Virus record (IMG/VR): IMGVR_UViG_3300047277_000175
Coordinates: 1-33,561 of that record
DNA length: 33,561 nt
DNA from: a virus
Strand: one strand, 5' to 3'
Shown: piece after piece, positions 1 to 6,707 of the stretch
How the letters are laid out: each line of letters starts with the position of its first letter
Numbering within the stretch: the stretch's first letter is position 1
The notes under the pieces: model-generated
What the model saw: only the letters and a program-made list of their open reading frames with translations
Databases searched by the model: none
What the model was told of the DNA's origin: nothing
Program-made: the position numbers and the translations under genes

Positions 1-180
1 CGTCATTTCACGACTTAACGTCATTTCACGACTTAACGTCATTTCACGACTTAACGTCATTTCACGACTTAACGTCATTTCACGACTTAACGTCATTTCA
101 CGACTTAACGTCATTTCACGACTTAACGTCATTTCACGACTTAACGTCATTTCACGACTTAACGTCATTTCACGACTTAA
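1..180. repeat. Tandem array of ten perfect 18-bp repeats
   Basis: The unit cgtcatttcacgacttaa is repeated ten times head to tail with no mismatch. The array begins at the first base of the window, so it may extend further left. There are no spacers. One forward frame is free of stops and runs out of the array to a TAA at 218-220, reading the hexapeptide VISRLN again and again; I see no start or other support for a gene. The array lies on the left flank of the phage immunity block, where a Mu-like phage would carry transposase sites, but it does not clearly match Mu end sites. Function unknown: iteron, binding array or host satellite are all open. Confidence 0.97.
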
Positions 181-246
181 CCCAGTTTTTGAACAGGCGC
201 ATTCCAGTGAGCGTGTATAATTGAGTTTTTGACTGGAGAGAAAACC

Positions 247-423
247 ATGACTGATGAATCGCAAGCATTGTCCAATACAGAAGTGTTGGCAATTGGCGAA
301 TGGTTAAAGACTTGGGCATTGACTTATAGTGACACCGCCCAAGCTTTAATAACTGAACTACAGGAAAAACCACACGGCGGCTTTACTTGTTACATTAAAA
401 AATACAGTGAGCTTCGGGGTTAG
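247..423 (+). CDS. Small hypothetical protein, 58 aa
   Basis: I do not recognise this protein. It is a soluble, helix-prone 58-residue product with no membrane segment. I chose ATG 247 over the upstream TTG at 229 because GGAGAG at 235-240 lies six bases before it. A TATAAT at 216-221 could be a -10 box; the nearest -35-like TTGAAC (189-194) is about 21 bases away, which is too far for a strong promoter. The gene converges with the leftward gene at 420-629, and the stop codons overlap by four bases. It sits between the 18-bp array and the immunity block, so it may be the leftmost phage gene or a host gene beside the insertion. Confidence 0.6.
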   Translation: MTDESQALSNTEVLAIGEWLKTWALTYSDTAQALITELQEKPHGGFTCYIKKYSELRG

Positions 424-629
424 TCTCTTGGTTTTGCCCACGGATCATTCTGAGCCTCAGACGAAGCCTCCTTTATAGCGCGATACATCTGTATGACCAA
501 CAAACCAACCTGCTCTTGAATATCTGCACTACCATCATCTCTAAAATTACCAGAATGTCGCAAATCGCCATTCTGGATAAAAGCTGCCGATAACGTAACT
601 GCGTGATTCATCATTTCTTCGTGCGTCAT
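420..629 (-). CDS. Hypothetical protein downstream of the repressor, 69 aa
   Basis: This is a leftward ORF starting at ATG 629 with GGGA about seven bases upstream on the minus strand. The product is acidic and probably helical. I recognise no domain. It is the last gene of the leftward immunity-side group (repressor 960-1430, then 714-947, then this one) but is separated from 714-947 by a strong hairpin at 656-690, so it may be expressed at a lower level or from its own promoter. Genes in this position of Mu-like prophages are often expressed in the lysogen and affect host or superinfecting phage, but nothing in this sequence proves such a role. Confidence 0.55.
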   Translation of the reverse strand: MTHEEMMNHAVTLSAAFIQNGDLRHSGNFRDDGSADIQEQVGLLVIQMYRAIKEASSEAQNDPWAKPRD

Positions 630-655
630 ATAATTTCCCGATTAAATTAAAAGCC

Positions 656-690
656 TATGCCATGCCCACTTATCAAATGGGTATGGCATA
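656..690 (-). terminator. Long hairpin, likely leftward terminator
   Basis: Arms tatgccatgccca (656-668) and tgggtatggcata (678-690) pair over 13 positions with one mismatch or wobble around a nine-base loop. Read leftward, the stem is followed by a T-rich run (CTTTTAATTT), which fits a Rho-independent terminator for the 714-947 gene. Confidence 0.6.
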
Positions 691-713
691 AGTGGCTAGT
701 TATAAGGCCCTAC

Positions 714-947
714 TTATTTATTTTTCAACAGTGATTCTAATCGGCTAATTTCATTCTTAAGTTGGTGTAATTCCGCGCAGGAATCAGTCGCTTTATGGAT
801 GTGGGTGTTATAGCTAACATGAAAGGTGGTAGCGTGCGTGTTGTTGAATTGAATGCCAGGTGATGGCTGTGAATCCATTAATTGTGCATTTTCGAGTGCC
901 GAGTGACTGCTAAATAGATTAACTACTTTGCGCTTATCTTCCTCCAT
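714..947 (-). CDS. Hypothetical protein next to the repressor, 77 aa
   Basis: Leftward ORF starting at ATG 947, with TAAGG about six bases upstream. It lies 12 bases after the repressor stop, so the two are almost certainly co-transcribed. The C-terminal third (from about residue 58, around ELHQLKNEISRLESLLKNK) has a leucine heptad pattern typical of a short coiled coil, suggesting an oligomer. The N-terminal half is Ser/Asn/His-rich and likely disordered. No family recognised. Being expressed with the repressor, it may be a lysogenic accessory or immunity-modulating protein; this is inference from position only. Confidence 0.55.
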   Translation of the reverse strand: MEEDKRKVVNLFSSHSALENAQLMDSQPSPGIQFNNTHATTFHVSYNTHIHKATDSCAELHQLKNEISRLESLLKNK

Positions 948-959
948 TTAGTTACCTTA

Positions 960-1430
960 TTATGCTGCAATGGACTGTACGAGTTTTAGCATGAATTGCT
1001 TGGTTTGTTTTTCGTCCCGATCACGGTCTTGATTCTTAAATAAATCATAGACCGCCATAATTAATTCCGCTTTTTTATCAGGCTTCATGACGCGATGTGT
1101 GACTTCTAAGCCTTCCTCTACCGTTTCAATTGCCAGCGTCAGGCGTTCACCGTCCAGAGTCGCTGATGACTGGATTGTAGCCGCCTTGCCTTTCAGCATT
1201 TCGCCATCCCCTGTCAGCACCCAGTCAGCACTTACATTGAGTTTTGAAGCTAATAGCATCAAAAAACTAGAAGATGGCTCATTTCTTCCACTTTCTATGT
1301 TGCCAACATACCCCCTGCTTACGCCTAATAAATCTGCAAGCTCCTGTTGAGAAAGCCTTTTTTCTTTTCTGTAGATGGTAATTCTTTCACCAGTTGACAC
1401 AATTGGTGTCATTTCGTTTGACTTTGACAC
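960..1430 (-). CDS. XRE/C1-type phage repressor, 156 aa
   Basis: Probable lysogeny repressor that silences the divergent early operon. Residues about 14-70 form a Cro/C1-type helix-turn-helix domain: LSQQELADLLGVSRGYVGNI is the recognisable core, followed by SGRNEPSSSFLMLLASKLNVSADWVLTGDGE, the usual end of this fold. The C-terminal ~80 residues are helical and charged, probably for oligomerisation. There is no LexA/CI-like Ser-Lys peptidase region, so RecA-driven self-cleavage is not expected. The start is GTG 1430, supported by AGGAG six bases upstream on the minus strand. A dyad TGACAC-n5-GTGTCA overlaps codons near the start (1395-1411), and the intergenic region holds further dyads. Induction may instead act through the antirepressor at 10155-10874. 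Confidence 0.85.
   Translation of the reverse strand: MSKSNEMTPIVSTGERITIYRKEKRLSQQELADLLGVSRGYVGNIESGRNEPSSSFLMLLASKLNVSADWVLTGDGEMLKGKAATIQSSATLDGERLTLAIETVEEGLEVTHRVMKPDKKAELIMAVYDLFKNQDRDRDEKQTKQFMLKLVQSIAA
1395..1411. promoter_or_regulatory. Dyad TGACAC-n5-GTGTCA in the repressor start region
   Basis: Six-base perfect arms separated by AATTG lie inside the first codons of the repressor gene. A second TTGACACAA occurs at the GTG start (1424-1432). This could be an autoregulatory operator for the repressor or for the 1525-1764 protein. Seen in sequence; binding is inferred. Confidence 0.4.
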
Positions 1431-1448
1431 AATACGCTCCTAAAATGA

Positions 1449-1493
1449 TTATTCTTTCTGAATAACAGTGGTTATGTATTCGTAATGAATAAC
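1449..1493. promoter_or_regulatory. Early operator region with repeated TATTC-n5-GAATA dyads
   Basis: The divergent intergenic region has TTATTC-n5-GAATAA (1449-1465) and GTATTC-n5-GAATAAC (1476-1493), with centres about 27 bp apart. Between them ATAAC-agtg-GTTAT (1462-1475) is a third dyad sharing their arms. Such clustered dyads between a leftward repressor and a rightward transposase operon are what operators of a C1/Cro-type switch look like. The early promoter must lie here but I cannot assign clean -35 and -10 boxes. Confidence 0.6.
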
Positions 1494-1524
1494 AGCATAC
1501 ACCGCAAATAATAAATAAACAAAT

Positions 1525-1764
1525 ATGCGTACACAAATGACAAATCGACAATTTTACGCACGAGTCAAAGCTAGCTTTGTGGCGAGAGAAACCTCGCTAC
1601 ACGCATGGTGCGTCAGTAATAAAATCCATCGGCAAAATGCTAAAAAGGCACTGTTAGGCGAGTGGCAGGGCGATAAAGCCACTCTGTTACGCGAACGGAT
1701 TGCCAAAGAAGTTGGCATTAGTCAAAGCGAACTAGCTGTGGCTAATCATGACCATCTGGCTTAA
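1525..1764 (+). CDS. Small DNA-binding protein, BcepMu gp16-like (Ner position), 79 aa
   Basis: First gene of the early operon, in the place occupied by ner in Mu. Residues about 24-72 resemble the small helix-turn-helix proteins called the BcepMu gp16 family: a SLHAWCVSNKI segment, then NAKKALLGEWQGDKATLLRERIAKEVGI. Likely role by position: a negative regulator of early or repressor transcription. ATG 1525 and ATG 1537 are both possible starts; upstream sequence is A-rich without a clear Shine-Dalgarno site. The end overlaps the transposase start (1748) by 17 bases, so translation is probably coupled. Family assignment is from residue pattern only. Confidence 0.7.
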   Translation: MRTQMTNRQFYARVKASFVARETSLHAWCVSNKIHRQNAKKALLGEWQGDKATLLRERIAKEVGISQSELAVANHDHLA

Positions 1765-4249
1765 CTCAGAACAGCTAAAAGACATGACTGGAAAATCGCT
1801 TGTCACAGCCCAGCGCATCATCAAAAACCACGCCATAGCCTATCCGCTGTGCGTGCGAAAAGTGAAGCTGGTGGGAAGCCGCCCATTCTACGAAGTCCTC
1901 TGGGACACCACCACCAACCAACCTGCCACCTCGGCAGAAGGAGATTATTTTGAACAATCAACAGCAGGGTTTTCTGCGGCAGGAATTAAAGGAGCTTCGG
2001 AGGGCGTGGGTATTGACGAAGCTGAGCAAGATAGATTGCCTGCTATTTCGGATGGCAATGAACAACATAGAAGTAGAGCTGAAAAAACTAACTTAATTAC
2101 AGGAAATGACCATGTCAGAACAACAATCAGAGAAATGGAATCAGTTGTCATCCAGAGTGGCGAAACTGCCGCCAAAAACGGTAGTACCGATGCCACGCTC
2201 GCTACACGAGATATTTCAGGCCCTACAGAAAGCGACTCAGAAAGCGCGAGAGGGCTTTGTTCAGGCGTTCAATCAGTTCAGCATTCACGCACTGCCGAAT
2301 CTGGACGAGATTTTCACATTGACGATGCCACAGCAACGCCCTTGGTGGTGTCGTCCGCGTTATCACTATCTGAGCAAGCCGCTGTTGAAGAGTCAGCAGT
2401 ATTCAGTGAAGCCCAAGCAAGAGATGGCGTTCAAGTTCCGCAAGGGCGAATCGCAGAAGTAATCCCATTCAGCGGTGAGGCGATGGTAGGTGAATTGGTC
2501 GTTGCAAACGGCATTGATCCACAAGGTAACTGGGACGAGATGGCGAAAGATGCAGAGCCTGTTTATACCTTTGAAGACCTACTTTATCGTCACCTCCTAG
2601 GTAGAAACCCTGCCAGCAAACGCACGTTGAAGTGCAAATACACCAAGCAATACACCGAAACGGGCATTATCCCGCCCGTGCTATTTGCTAACGGTGTTGA
2701 CGGTCGTAAAGGGCGTTCAGGTTTGAAGTCCACGTTACCTGAAGACATTAAAAACCGCTTTGAAGCCATGATTAAAGAACGGGCAGATAAAGAAGCAGCC
2801 ACTTTTCGCACCAAACGCCACCGCCGCGTGACCGTGATGCACCGTGCATTAGAAAAAGAGCTGGATCAAGTCATTGCCATTCATAAATTAACAAACTTTT
2901 TGAAGTCACGCCCTGATTTAAAGACACTGATTAAGATGGAAGACGCTGAAAAAATAACCAATAAAACCCCGTCCGCGTTCCCGATGATTCCCGTCGGCAA
3001 CGTCATCATGATGGATGGTGTAGAAGCAGATTATTTTGAATTGGTGGGTGGTGATTTGATTAAAAAACCACTCAAACCCGTGTGGATTGAATTATTTGAT
3101 ACAGGCAGTCGTAAGTTGATGGCCATGCACGCTTACGGTTCAGAAAGTAATGAAAATTCAGCGGATATTTTTAACCGCTTCATTCGGGGTAATGATTTTG
3201 CCCACCAATATATGCACATCCGTCCTGACAATGCGAAAGGCTTTTTAAACCTCAAGCACGTTCTGCATGAACTAAACCAACACTGCAAAGCAACGAAAGG
3301 CGGCTTTACCTTTATAGATGATTACGCCCGTCCGCTTAAACCGAAGGATAAGGCACATTTAGAGTCTAGCCATCGGTTATTTCATGACTGGGAAGATGTT
3401 GTCATTACCCATTATGAGCAACTGGGTCGTGTCGTGGGTCGTCGTTCTGCTACCCGTCGCATTAGTAACAAAGTGGTCGATATTACCATCACACAAATTG
3501 ACGTGACGCTAGAAGAATTTAACGCCAGTGGCTTAACGCAAGACTACGTTAATTTTCACAACTACAACGACAAGCACCGTTTTACCGAAGATGGCGTGCA
3601 GAAAATATGGAGTCCAGCACAACGCTGGGATGCGCATATCGAAAGCTACATGATGGCAAATGACGGCGAAGTATTACGTTTTGGTGAAGCAGAAAGTCGT
3701 TTAGTCATGATTCATGGCTGTCGCAAACACGATGCAACCATCGGCAAAGACGGCACGATTACCTTCCAACGCCAAAAATACAGCGTTGCCCCTGAGTTAT
3801 TAGAGCAAGGGCTATGGTCGCGTCATGCCTCAACCGCCGTGAAAGTCGGACGTTTAAGTGATGACAGCTTAGCCGTATTTACACCTAAAGAGGATGGAAA
3901 ATTTATCGCTGAAGCCACGGTGATTATCGGTGCAGTCAAACCGCAACACATAGCCGAAAAGGAAACCGCAAAAATAGAAAAAGTACATGAAAAGACCGAA
4001 CGCTCACAGATGATTGAACGCTGTAACGCGCACGGCTTTGTTTTTAACAGTGCATTTGAAATAGAACAACTAATAGCCAAGGGCTTAACACTCGCTCTTA
4101 CTGACCACCTACTCGCTAATCCTAAAGACCAAAATCAATACACCAGGTACAAAGGAAAAACGAGTGCCTCACTGTTTCGCGCTGATTTTTTTGCACATCT
4201 CGCCGCAAACAAAACCATCACACCTTATAAAGAAGGAAAAGAGTCATGA
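1748..4249 (+). CDS. MuA-like DDE transposase, 833 aa, with long extra linker
   Basis: Catalyses phage DNA strand transfer for integration and replicative transposition. Residues 1-60 match the N-terminal winged helix of MuA-type proteins (IWLNSEQLKDMTGKSLVTAQ). The catalytic domain has D423 (VIMMDGVEADY), D494 (HIRPDNAKGF) and E539 (KAHLESSHRLF), a credible DDE triad with spacing close to MuA. A helical region at about 250-400 carries the DNA-binding subdomains, and 560-660 the beta-barrel with SPAQRW. The C-terminus has a helical tail suited to contact the ATPase. It is about 170 residues longer than MuA; the excess (about residues 65-240) is Ser/Ala/Glu-rich, low in hydrophobics, and exactly covers two out-of-frame ORFs (1950-2096, 2112-2462). 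It overlaps the preceding gene by 17 bases and the next by four. Confidence 0.93.
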   Translation: MTIWLNSEQLKDMTGKSLVTAQRIIKNHAIAYPLCVRKVKLVGSRPFYEVLWDTTTNQPATSAEGDYFEQSTAGFSAAGIKGASEGVGIDEAEQDRLPAISDGNEQHRSRAEKTNLITGNDHVRTTIREMESVVIQSGETAAKNGSTDATLATRDISGPTESDSESARGLCSGVQSVQHSRTAESGRDFHIDDATATPLVVSSALSLSEQAAVEESAVFSEAQARDGVQVPQGRIAEVIPFSGEAMVGELVVANGIDPQGNWDEMAKDAEPVYTFEDLLYRHLLGRNPASKRTLKCKYTKQYTETGIIPPVLFANGVDGRKGRSGLKSTLPEDIKNRFEAMIKERADKEAATFRTKRHRRVTVMHRALEKELDQVIAIHKLTNFLKSRPDLKTLIKMEDAEKITNKTPSAFPMIPVGNVIMMDGVEADYFELVGGDLIKKPLKPVWIELFDTGSRKLMAMHAYGSESNENSADIFNRFIRGNDFAHQYMHIRPDNAKGFLNLKHVLHELNQHCKATKGGFTFIDDYARPLKPKDKAHLESSHRLFHDWEDVVITHYEQLGRVVGRRSATRRISNKVVDITITQIDVTLEEFNASGLTQDYVNFHNYNDKHRFTEDGVQKIWSPAQRWDAHIESYMMANDGEVLRFGEAESRLVMIHGCRKHDATIGKDGTITFQRQKYSVAPELLEQGLWSRHASTAVKVGRLSDDSLAVFTPKEDGKFIAEATVIIGAVKPQHIAEKETAKIEKVHEKTERSQMIERCNAHGFVFNSAFEIEQLIAKGLTLALTDHLLANPKDQNQYTRYKGKTSASLFRADFFAHLAANKTITPYKEGKES
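1950..2096 (+). CDS. Nested ORF in another frame inside the transposase gene, 48 aa
   Basis: Starts at TTG 1950 in a frame different from the transposase, with a perfect AAGGAG (1938-1943) six bases upstream. The product is helical and basic (QQGFLRQELKELRRAWVL, then DCLLFRMAMNNIEVELKKL), with regular leucine spacing, and looks more like a folded protein than the transposase frame does here. It ends at TAA 2094-2096, 15 bases before the next nested start and in the same frame. No family recognised. It could be a true overprinted gene, or the trace of a gene captured by the transposase frame. Confidence 0.5.
   Translation: MNNQQQGFLRQELKELRRAWVLTKLSKIDCLLFRMAMNNIEVELKKLT
2112..2462 (+). CDS. 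Nested ORF in another frame inside the transposase gene, 116 aa
   Basis: Same frame as the 1950-2096 ORF. ATG 2112 is preceded by AGGAA (2101-2105) with six bases of spacing; ATG 2106 is an alternative. The product begins MSEQQSEKWNQL, has an amphipathic helical centre (LHEIFQALQKATQKAREGF) and a basic aromatic C-terminus (QQRPWWCRPRYHYL, ending in KFRKGESQK). Composition is protein-like, with Trp, Phe and Tyr that the overlapping transposase frame lacks. I recognise no family. Both frames stay open for over 110 codons, which suggests dual coding or recent capture. Whether it is translated cannot be judged from sequence. Confidence 0.5.
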   Translation: MSEQQSEKWNQLSSRVAKLPPKTVVPMPRSLHEIFQALQKATQKAREGFVQAFNQFSIHALPNLDEIFTLTMPQQRPWWCRPRYHYLSKPLLKSQQYSVKPKQEMAFKFRKGESQK

Positions 4250-4422
4250 GTAAAAAGCCAAAAATATCAGAATTTATCGCTGTTATGAAGAATAAGAAAA
4301 TTTACCGAGTCCTTGGATACTCAGCCAAAGGTGCGCGGCGCATGGTGCAGCGAGAGCTTGGTGCGGTGCATGGTGTTTATTTATCATCAAGATTCACAAA
4401 AAGAGTGGAGTTATCGCTATGA
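4246..4422 (+). CDS. Small basic hypothetical protein, 58 aa
   Basis: A lysine/arginine-rich 58-residue product between the transposase and its ATPase partner. It starts at ATG 4246, overlapping the transposase stop (ATGA), with AAGGAA upstream; it ends overlapping the next start (4419) by four bases. The core reads MKNKKIYRVLGYSAKGARRM, which suggests nucleic-acid contact, but no domain is recognisable. Tight overlap on both sides places it in the early operon and supports real translation. Confidence 0.7.
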   Translation: MSKKPKISEFIAVMKNKKIYRVLGYSAKGARRMVQRELGAVHGVYLSSRFTKRVELSL

Positions 4423-5072
4423 GCTTACGAAAAAACAAAACAGAATTTTTAATTGATGCTAGTCGTCAAGCGTGTTTGAACAGCATCACTGCCCACATTA
4501 GACGTGCAGGTAGTTGTGTGATTACAGGCAATTATGGTAGTGGTAAAACTGAGCTATTAAAGCAAATAGCCCATCCTAGCGCGGTGCGCGTGCGTAGTCT
4601 GGGCAGCTTGTATCAAGTGTTGGGCAGCATGGCAGGTGTCTCCGAGCCTAGCTGGCGTGCAAAAGAGAAATATTTAAACCAATTAATCGCTCATCCACGC
4701 GTCATTATTATAGACGAAGCCCAGCATTTAGCAGAACGGGTTTATCCCTATCTGAAAATCATCATGGACGCAGGCAATAGCATCATCTTATCGGGCCTGC
4801 CAGATTTGCATGACTCGCTACGAGCCAGACACCCTGACGTACTCAGTCGCATGACACATTTAAAGTTAGGCGTACTCAGTCAAGATGAAATGAGCAAGCT
4901 ACTACCCGACTTTACCCCAGCCGCTGTTAGCGTGTTATACGGGCATAAATCCAACCCCAATATGCGCGAAATGATGAGCATCGTAGCGATATGTCGTGAC
5001 TATGCCAGTGAATCAAAGCTCACTGAGATTGATGTCGATACCGTTAGTTTATTTGCCTTTGAAGGGGAATAG
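4419..5072 (+). CDS. MuB-like AAA+ ATPase, transposition target selector, 217 aa
   Basis: Partner of the transposase: an ATP-dependent DNA-binding protein that selects target DNA and stimulates strand transfer. Walker A is GNYGSGKT at residues 37-44; Walker B is VIIIDEAQH near residue 95; a sensor-like SGLPDLHDSL follows around 123-132. This is the AAA_22-type fold shared by MuB, TniB and TnsC. At 217 residues it is much shorter than MuB (312): the N-terminal helix-turn-helix domain of MuB is missing and the ATPase core starts almost at once, more like B proteins of BcepMu-type and Tn552-like elements. Start supported by GTGGAG upstream and four-base overlap with the preceding gene. Confidence 0.9.
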   Translation: MSLRKNKTEFLIDASRQACLNSITAHIRRAGSCVITGNYGSGKTELLKQIAHPSAVRVRSLGSLYQVLGSMAGVSEPSWRAKEKYLNQLIAHPRVIIIDEAQHLAERVYPYLKIIMDAGNSIILSGLPDLHDSLRARHPDVLSRMTHLKLGVLSQDEMSKLLPDFTPAAVSVLYGHKSNPNMREMMSIVAICRDYASESKLTEIDVDTVSLFAFEGE

Positions 5073-5074
5073 TC

Positions 5075-5368
5075 ATGTCAATAGTCAATGCAGTTAAAAG
5101 ACAAATCATCATTGAAGAACAGGGACAAGATATGCCCGTGATAACAGCAAAACCTGTTTTGTATTTTATGGCAATCAGCGGAAATACCCATCAACAGATA
5201 GCAGCATATTCAGAAGCGGATGCACGGGAACGCGCAACAATATTATTTGGAAGAATGGTAAGAGGTTTTTATCAGGTGTTCCCATGTGATGTTGATTATT
5301 CAGCCTACCCAGACATACAAGTACGGAAAGACCTTGCACTGGGCGGATTTGGCGGGAGAGCGGCATGA
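5075..5368 (+). CDS. Hypothetical early protein, 97 aa
   Basis: Starts two bases after the ATPase stop, with AAGGGGA upstream and AGTC directly before ATG. No family recognised. The middle (VLYFMAISGNTHQQIAAYSEADARERATILFGRM) looks like a small alpha/beta domain; no membrane segment or metal motif. The four-base overlap with the next gene and position inside the early operon support expression after induction. Confidence 0.65.
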   Translation: MSIVNAVKRQIIIEEQGQDMPVITAKPVLYFMAISGNTHQQIAAYSEADARERATILFGRMVRGFYQVFPCDVDYSAYPDIQVRKDLALGGFGGRAA

Positions 5369-5634
5369 GCTACACACCCGAAAAATTAGCAGACGCAAAA
5401 ACCCGCTACCGTGTCGCAATGGAAGAAGCGGAAATGAGCTTAGCCATACTCTACATTATTGAAGACGAAGGCGGCAAAATCACAGGCTTGTTATTAGCCG
5501 ATAAATTAATCAAGCGTGGACTATCAAATGCAGCAACCGCCGCTGATTTATGCGATCAGTTAGAAATGGGTAAAACTGAAATTATCCGTCTCACTGACGA
5601 CCTTTTAGACTTTGGCTTGGGAGAATTATTATGA
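5365..5634 (+). CDS. Hypothetical early protein, helical, 89 aa
   Basis: Starts at ATG 5365 (GGGAGAG upstream), overlapping the previous stop by four bases, and overlaps the next start by four. The product is acidic and mostly helical; the C-terminal half (KLIKRGLSNAATAADLCDQLEMGKTEIIRLTDDL) has the shape of a small winged-helix-like or three-helix domain. No named family. Its part in the early operon is unknown. Confidence 0.65.
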   Translation: MSYTPEKLADAKTRYRVAMEEAEMSLAILYIIEDEGGKITGLLLADKLIKRGLSNAATAADLCDQLEMGKTEIIRLTDDLLDFGLGELL

Positions 5635-6704
5635 GCGACAATCAAGACAACCTACCTGTATTAATCATGCAAGCCTTACCAGCCAACGCCTTACAACTGG
5701 CAACCTTAGCGGGTGAAATCAACGCAATGGAATCAGTGCGTATCGATATGGCGGCGGCAACGTGTATGGCGGTCAACAAAACGCTAATCCACACGGTTAA
5801 ACAGGGCGAAAAAATTAGACAGGCAAAGGCACAGGTACAAGGCAGCTTTACTGCGTGGCTAAAGGTTAACTGCCCAGCAATCGGCAGAACCTCCGCTTAT
5901 AACTACATGGCGTTAGCGGAAAAGATGGCTCATTTATTGGATGATTCGGTTGTTCAGACAGCTGGACGATTGCTATCTGATAATTTATCGCAGTCGCAAA
6001 TAATCGCATTAATTTCGGCGCCCGAAGAACTACAGATAGAAGTATCAGCGCGGGTGGATGCAGGCGAGAAAGTGCCAGTAGATGAAATTGACAGGTTAAG
6101 AAAGAAAGCCCAGCAAGCAGATGAAGACTATATAAAAGTAGCCGCCGAGAATGCTGAATTGTTGAGAGACAAAAACGCACTAGAGGATGCGGTAGATGAT
6201 TTTAAACGCGAAGTTGAAGTCATTAAAAGCGACAAGGGCTTTAATGCCTTGGTTATCGGCTTTGTTGCTGAGCAAGTAGACACTGAAAAAGCCAAACTAC
6301 AGCAAGATGTGGACACGTTGGTTGCTCAACACGCGACTGACTATCAAAGCCAGATAGATCACCTTCAAGACAAACTATCGACTGCGACTAATAACCTAGT
6401 CAAGGCTAAAAATCCAGCCGTGTTAGTTGAATTAAACAACCAAATCGTTGACCTAGAAAACGAACTGGCACGCACCGCCCACCGCCTAGAGACCGCTAAT
6501 GCAGAAGTCGCCTATCGCGGTATCGCTACACACGCTATCGAGTCCAGTGCCAGTATGACTATTAGCTTACTAGACCTGAGTGACGCGCTAATCGTTGACT
6601 CCGCTACCACTGAGTTACTACTGCGTGCCGCCCATGATTTGAGCGGTATTGTCGAGCTGCTACAAAAAGCAGCCGCCGTTGAACAGTTTGATATTGAGGG
6701 CTAA
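5631..6704 (+). CDS. DUF3102-like protein with long coiled coil, 357 aa
   Basis: The N-terminal ~110 residues match the DUF3102 pattern: a helix with GEKIRQAKAQVQGSFTAWLK, then GRTSAYNYMALAEK, a helix-turn-helix-like segment seen in phage and plasmid proteins. Residues about 150-300 are a long charged coiled coil with heptads (AENAELLRDKNALEDAVDDF; DLENELARTAHRLETANAEV). The C-terminus is helical and hydrophobic. Likely a DNA-binding, rod-shaped early protein; the biochemical role of the family is not known to me. Overlaps the preceding gene by four bases and is followed after three bases by the next. Confidence 0.7.
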   Translation: MSDNQDNLPVLIMQALPANALQLATLAGEINAMESVRIDMAAATCMAVNKTLIHTVKQGEKIRQAKAQVQGSFTAWLKVNCPAIGRTSAYNYMALAEKMAHLLDDSVVQTAGRLLSDNLSQSQIIALISAPEELQIEVSARVDAGEKVPVDEIDRLRKKAQQADEDYIKVAAENAELLRDKNALEDAVDDFKREVEVIKSDKGFNALVIGFVAEQVDTEKAKLQQDVDTLVAQHATDYQSQIDHLQDKLSTATNNLVKAKNPAVLVELNNQIVDLENELARTAHRLETANAEVAYRGIATHAIESSASMTISLLDLSDALIVDSATTELLLRAAHDLSGIVELLQKAAAVEQFDIEG

Positions 6705-6707
6705 GTC

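Noticed and set aside
1-180. CRISPR array
   Set aside because: The 18-bp units are contiguous with no spacers, and no cas genes are present.
2-220. Gene made of VISRLN hexapeptide repeats running in from the left edge
   Set aside because: The open frame is a consequence of an 18-bp repeat being divisible by three; no start or other protein-like sequence is visible.
1087-1350. 87-aa rightward ORF within the repressor gene
   Set aside because: Antisense to a well-supported HTH repressor, with no promoter or ribosome site.
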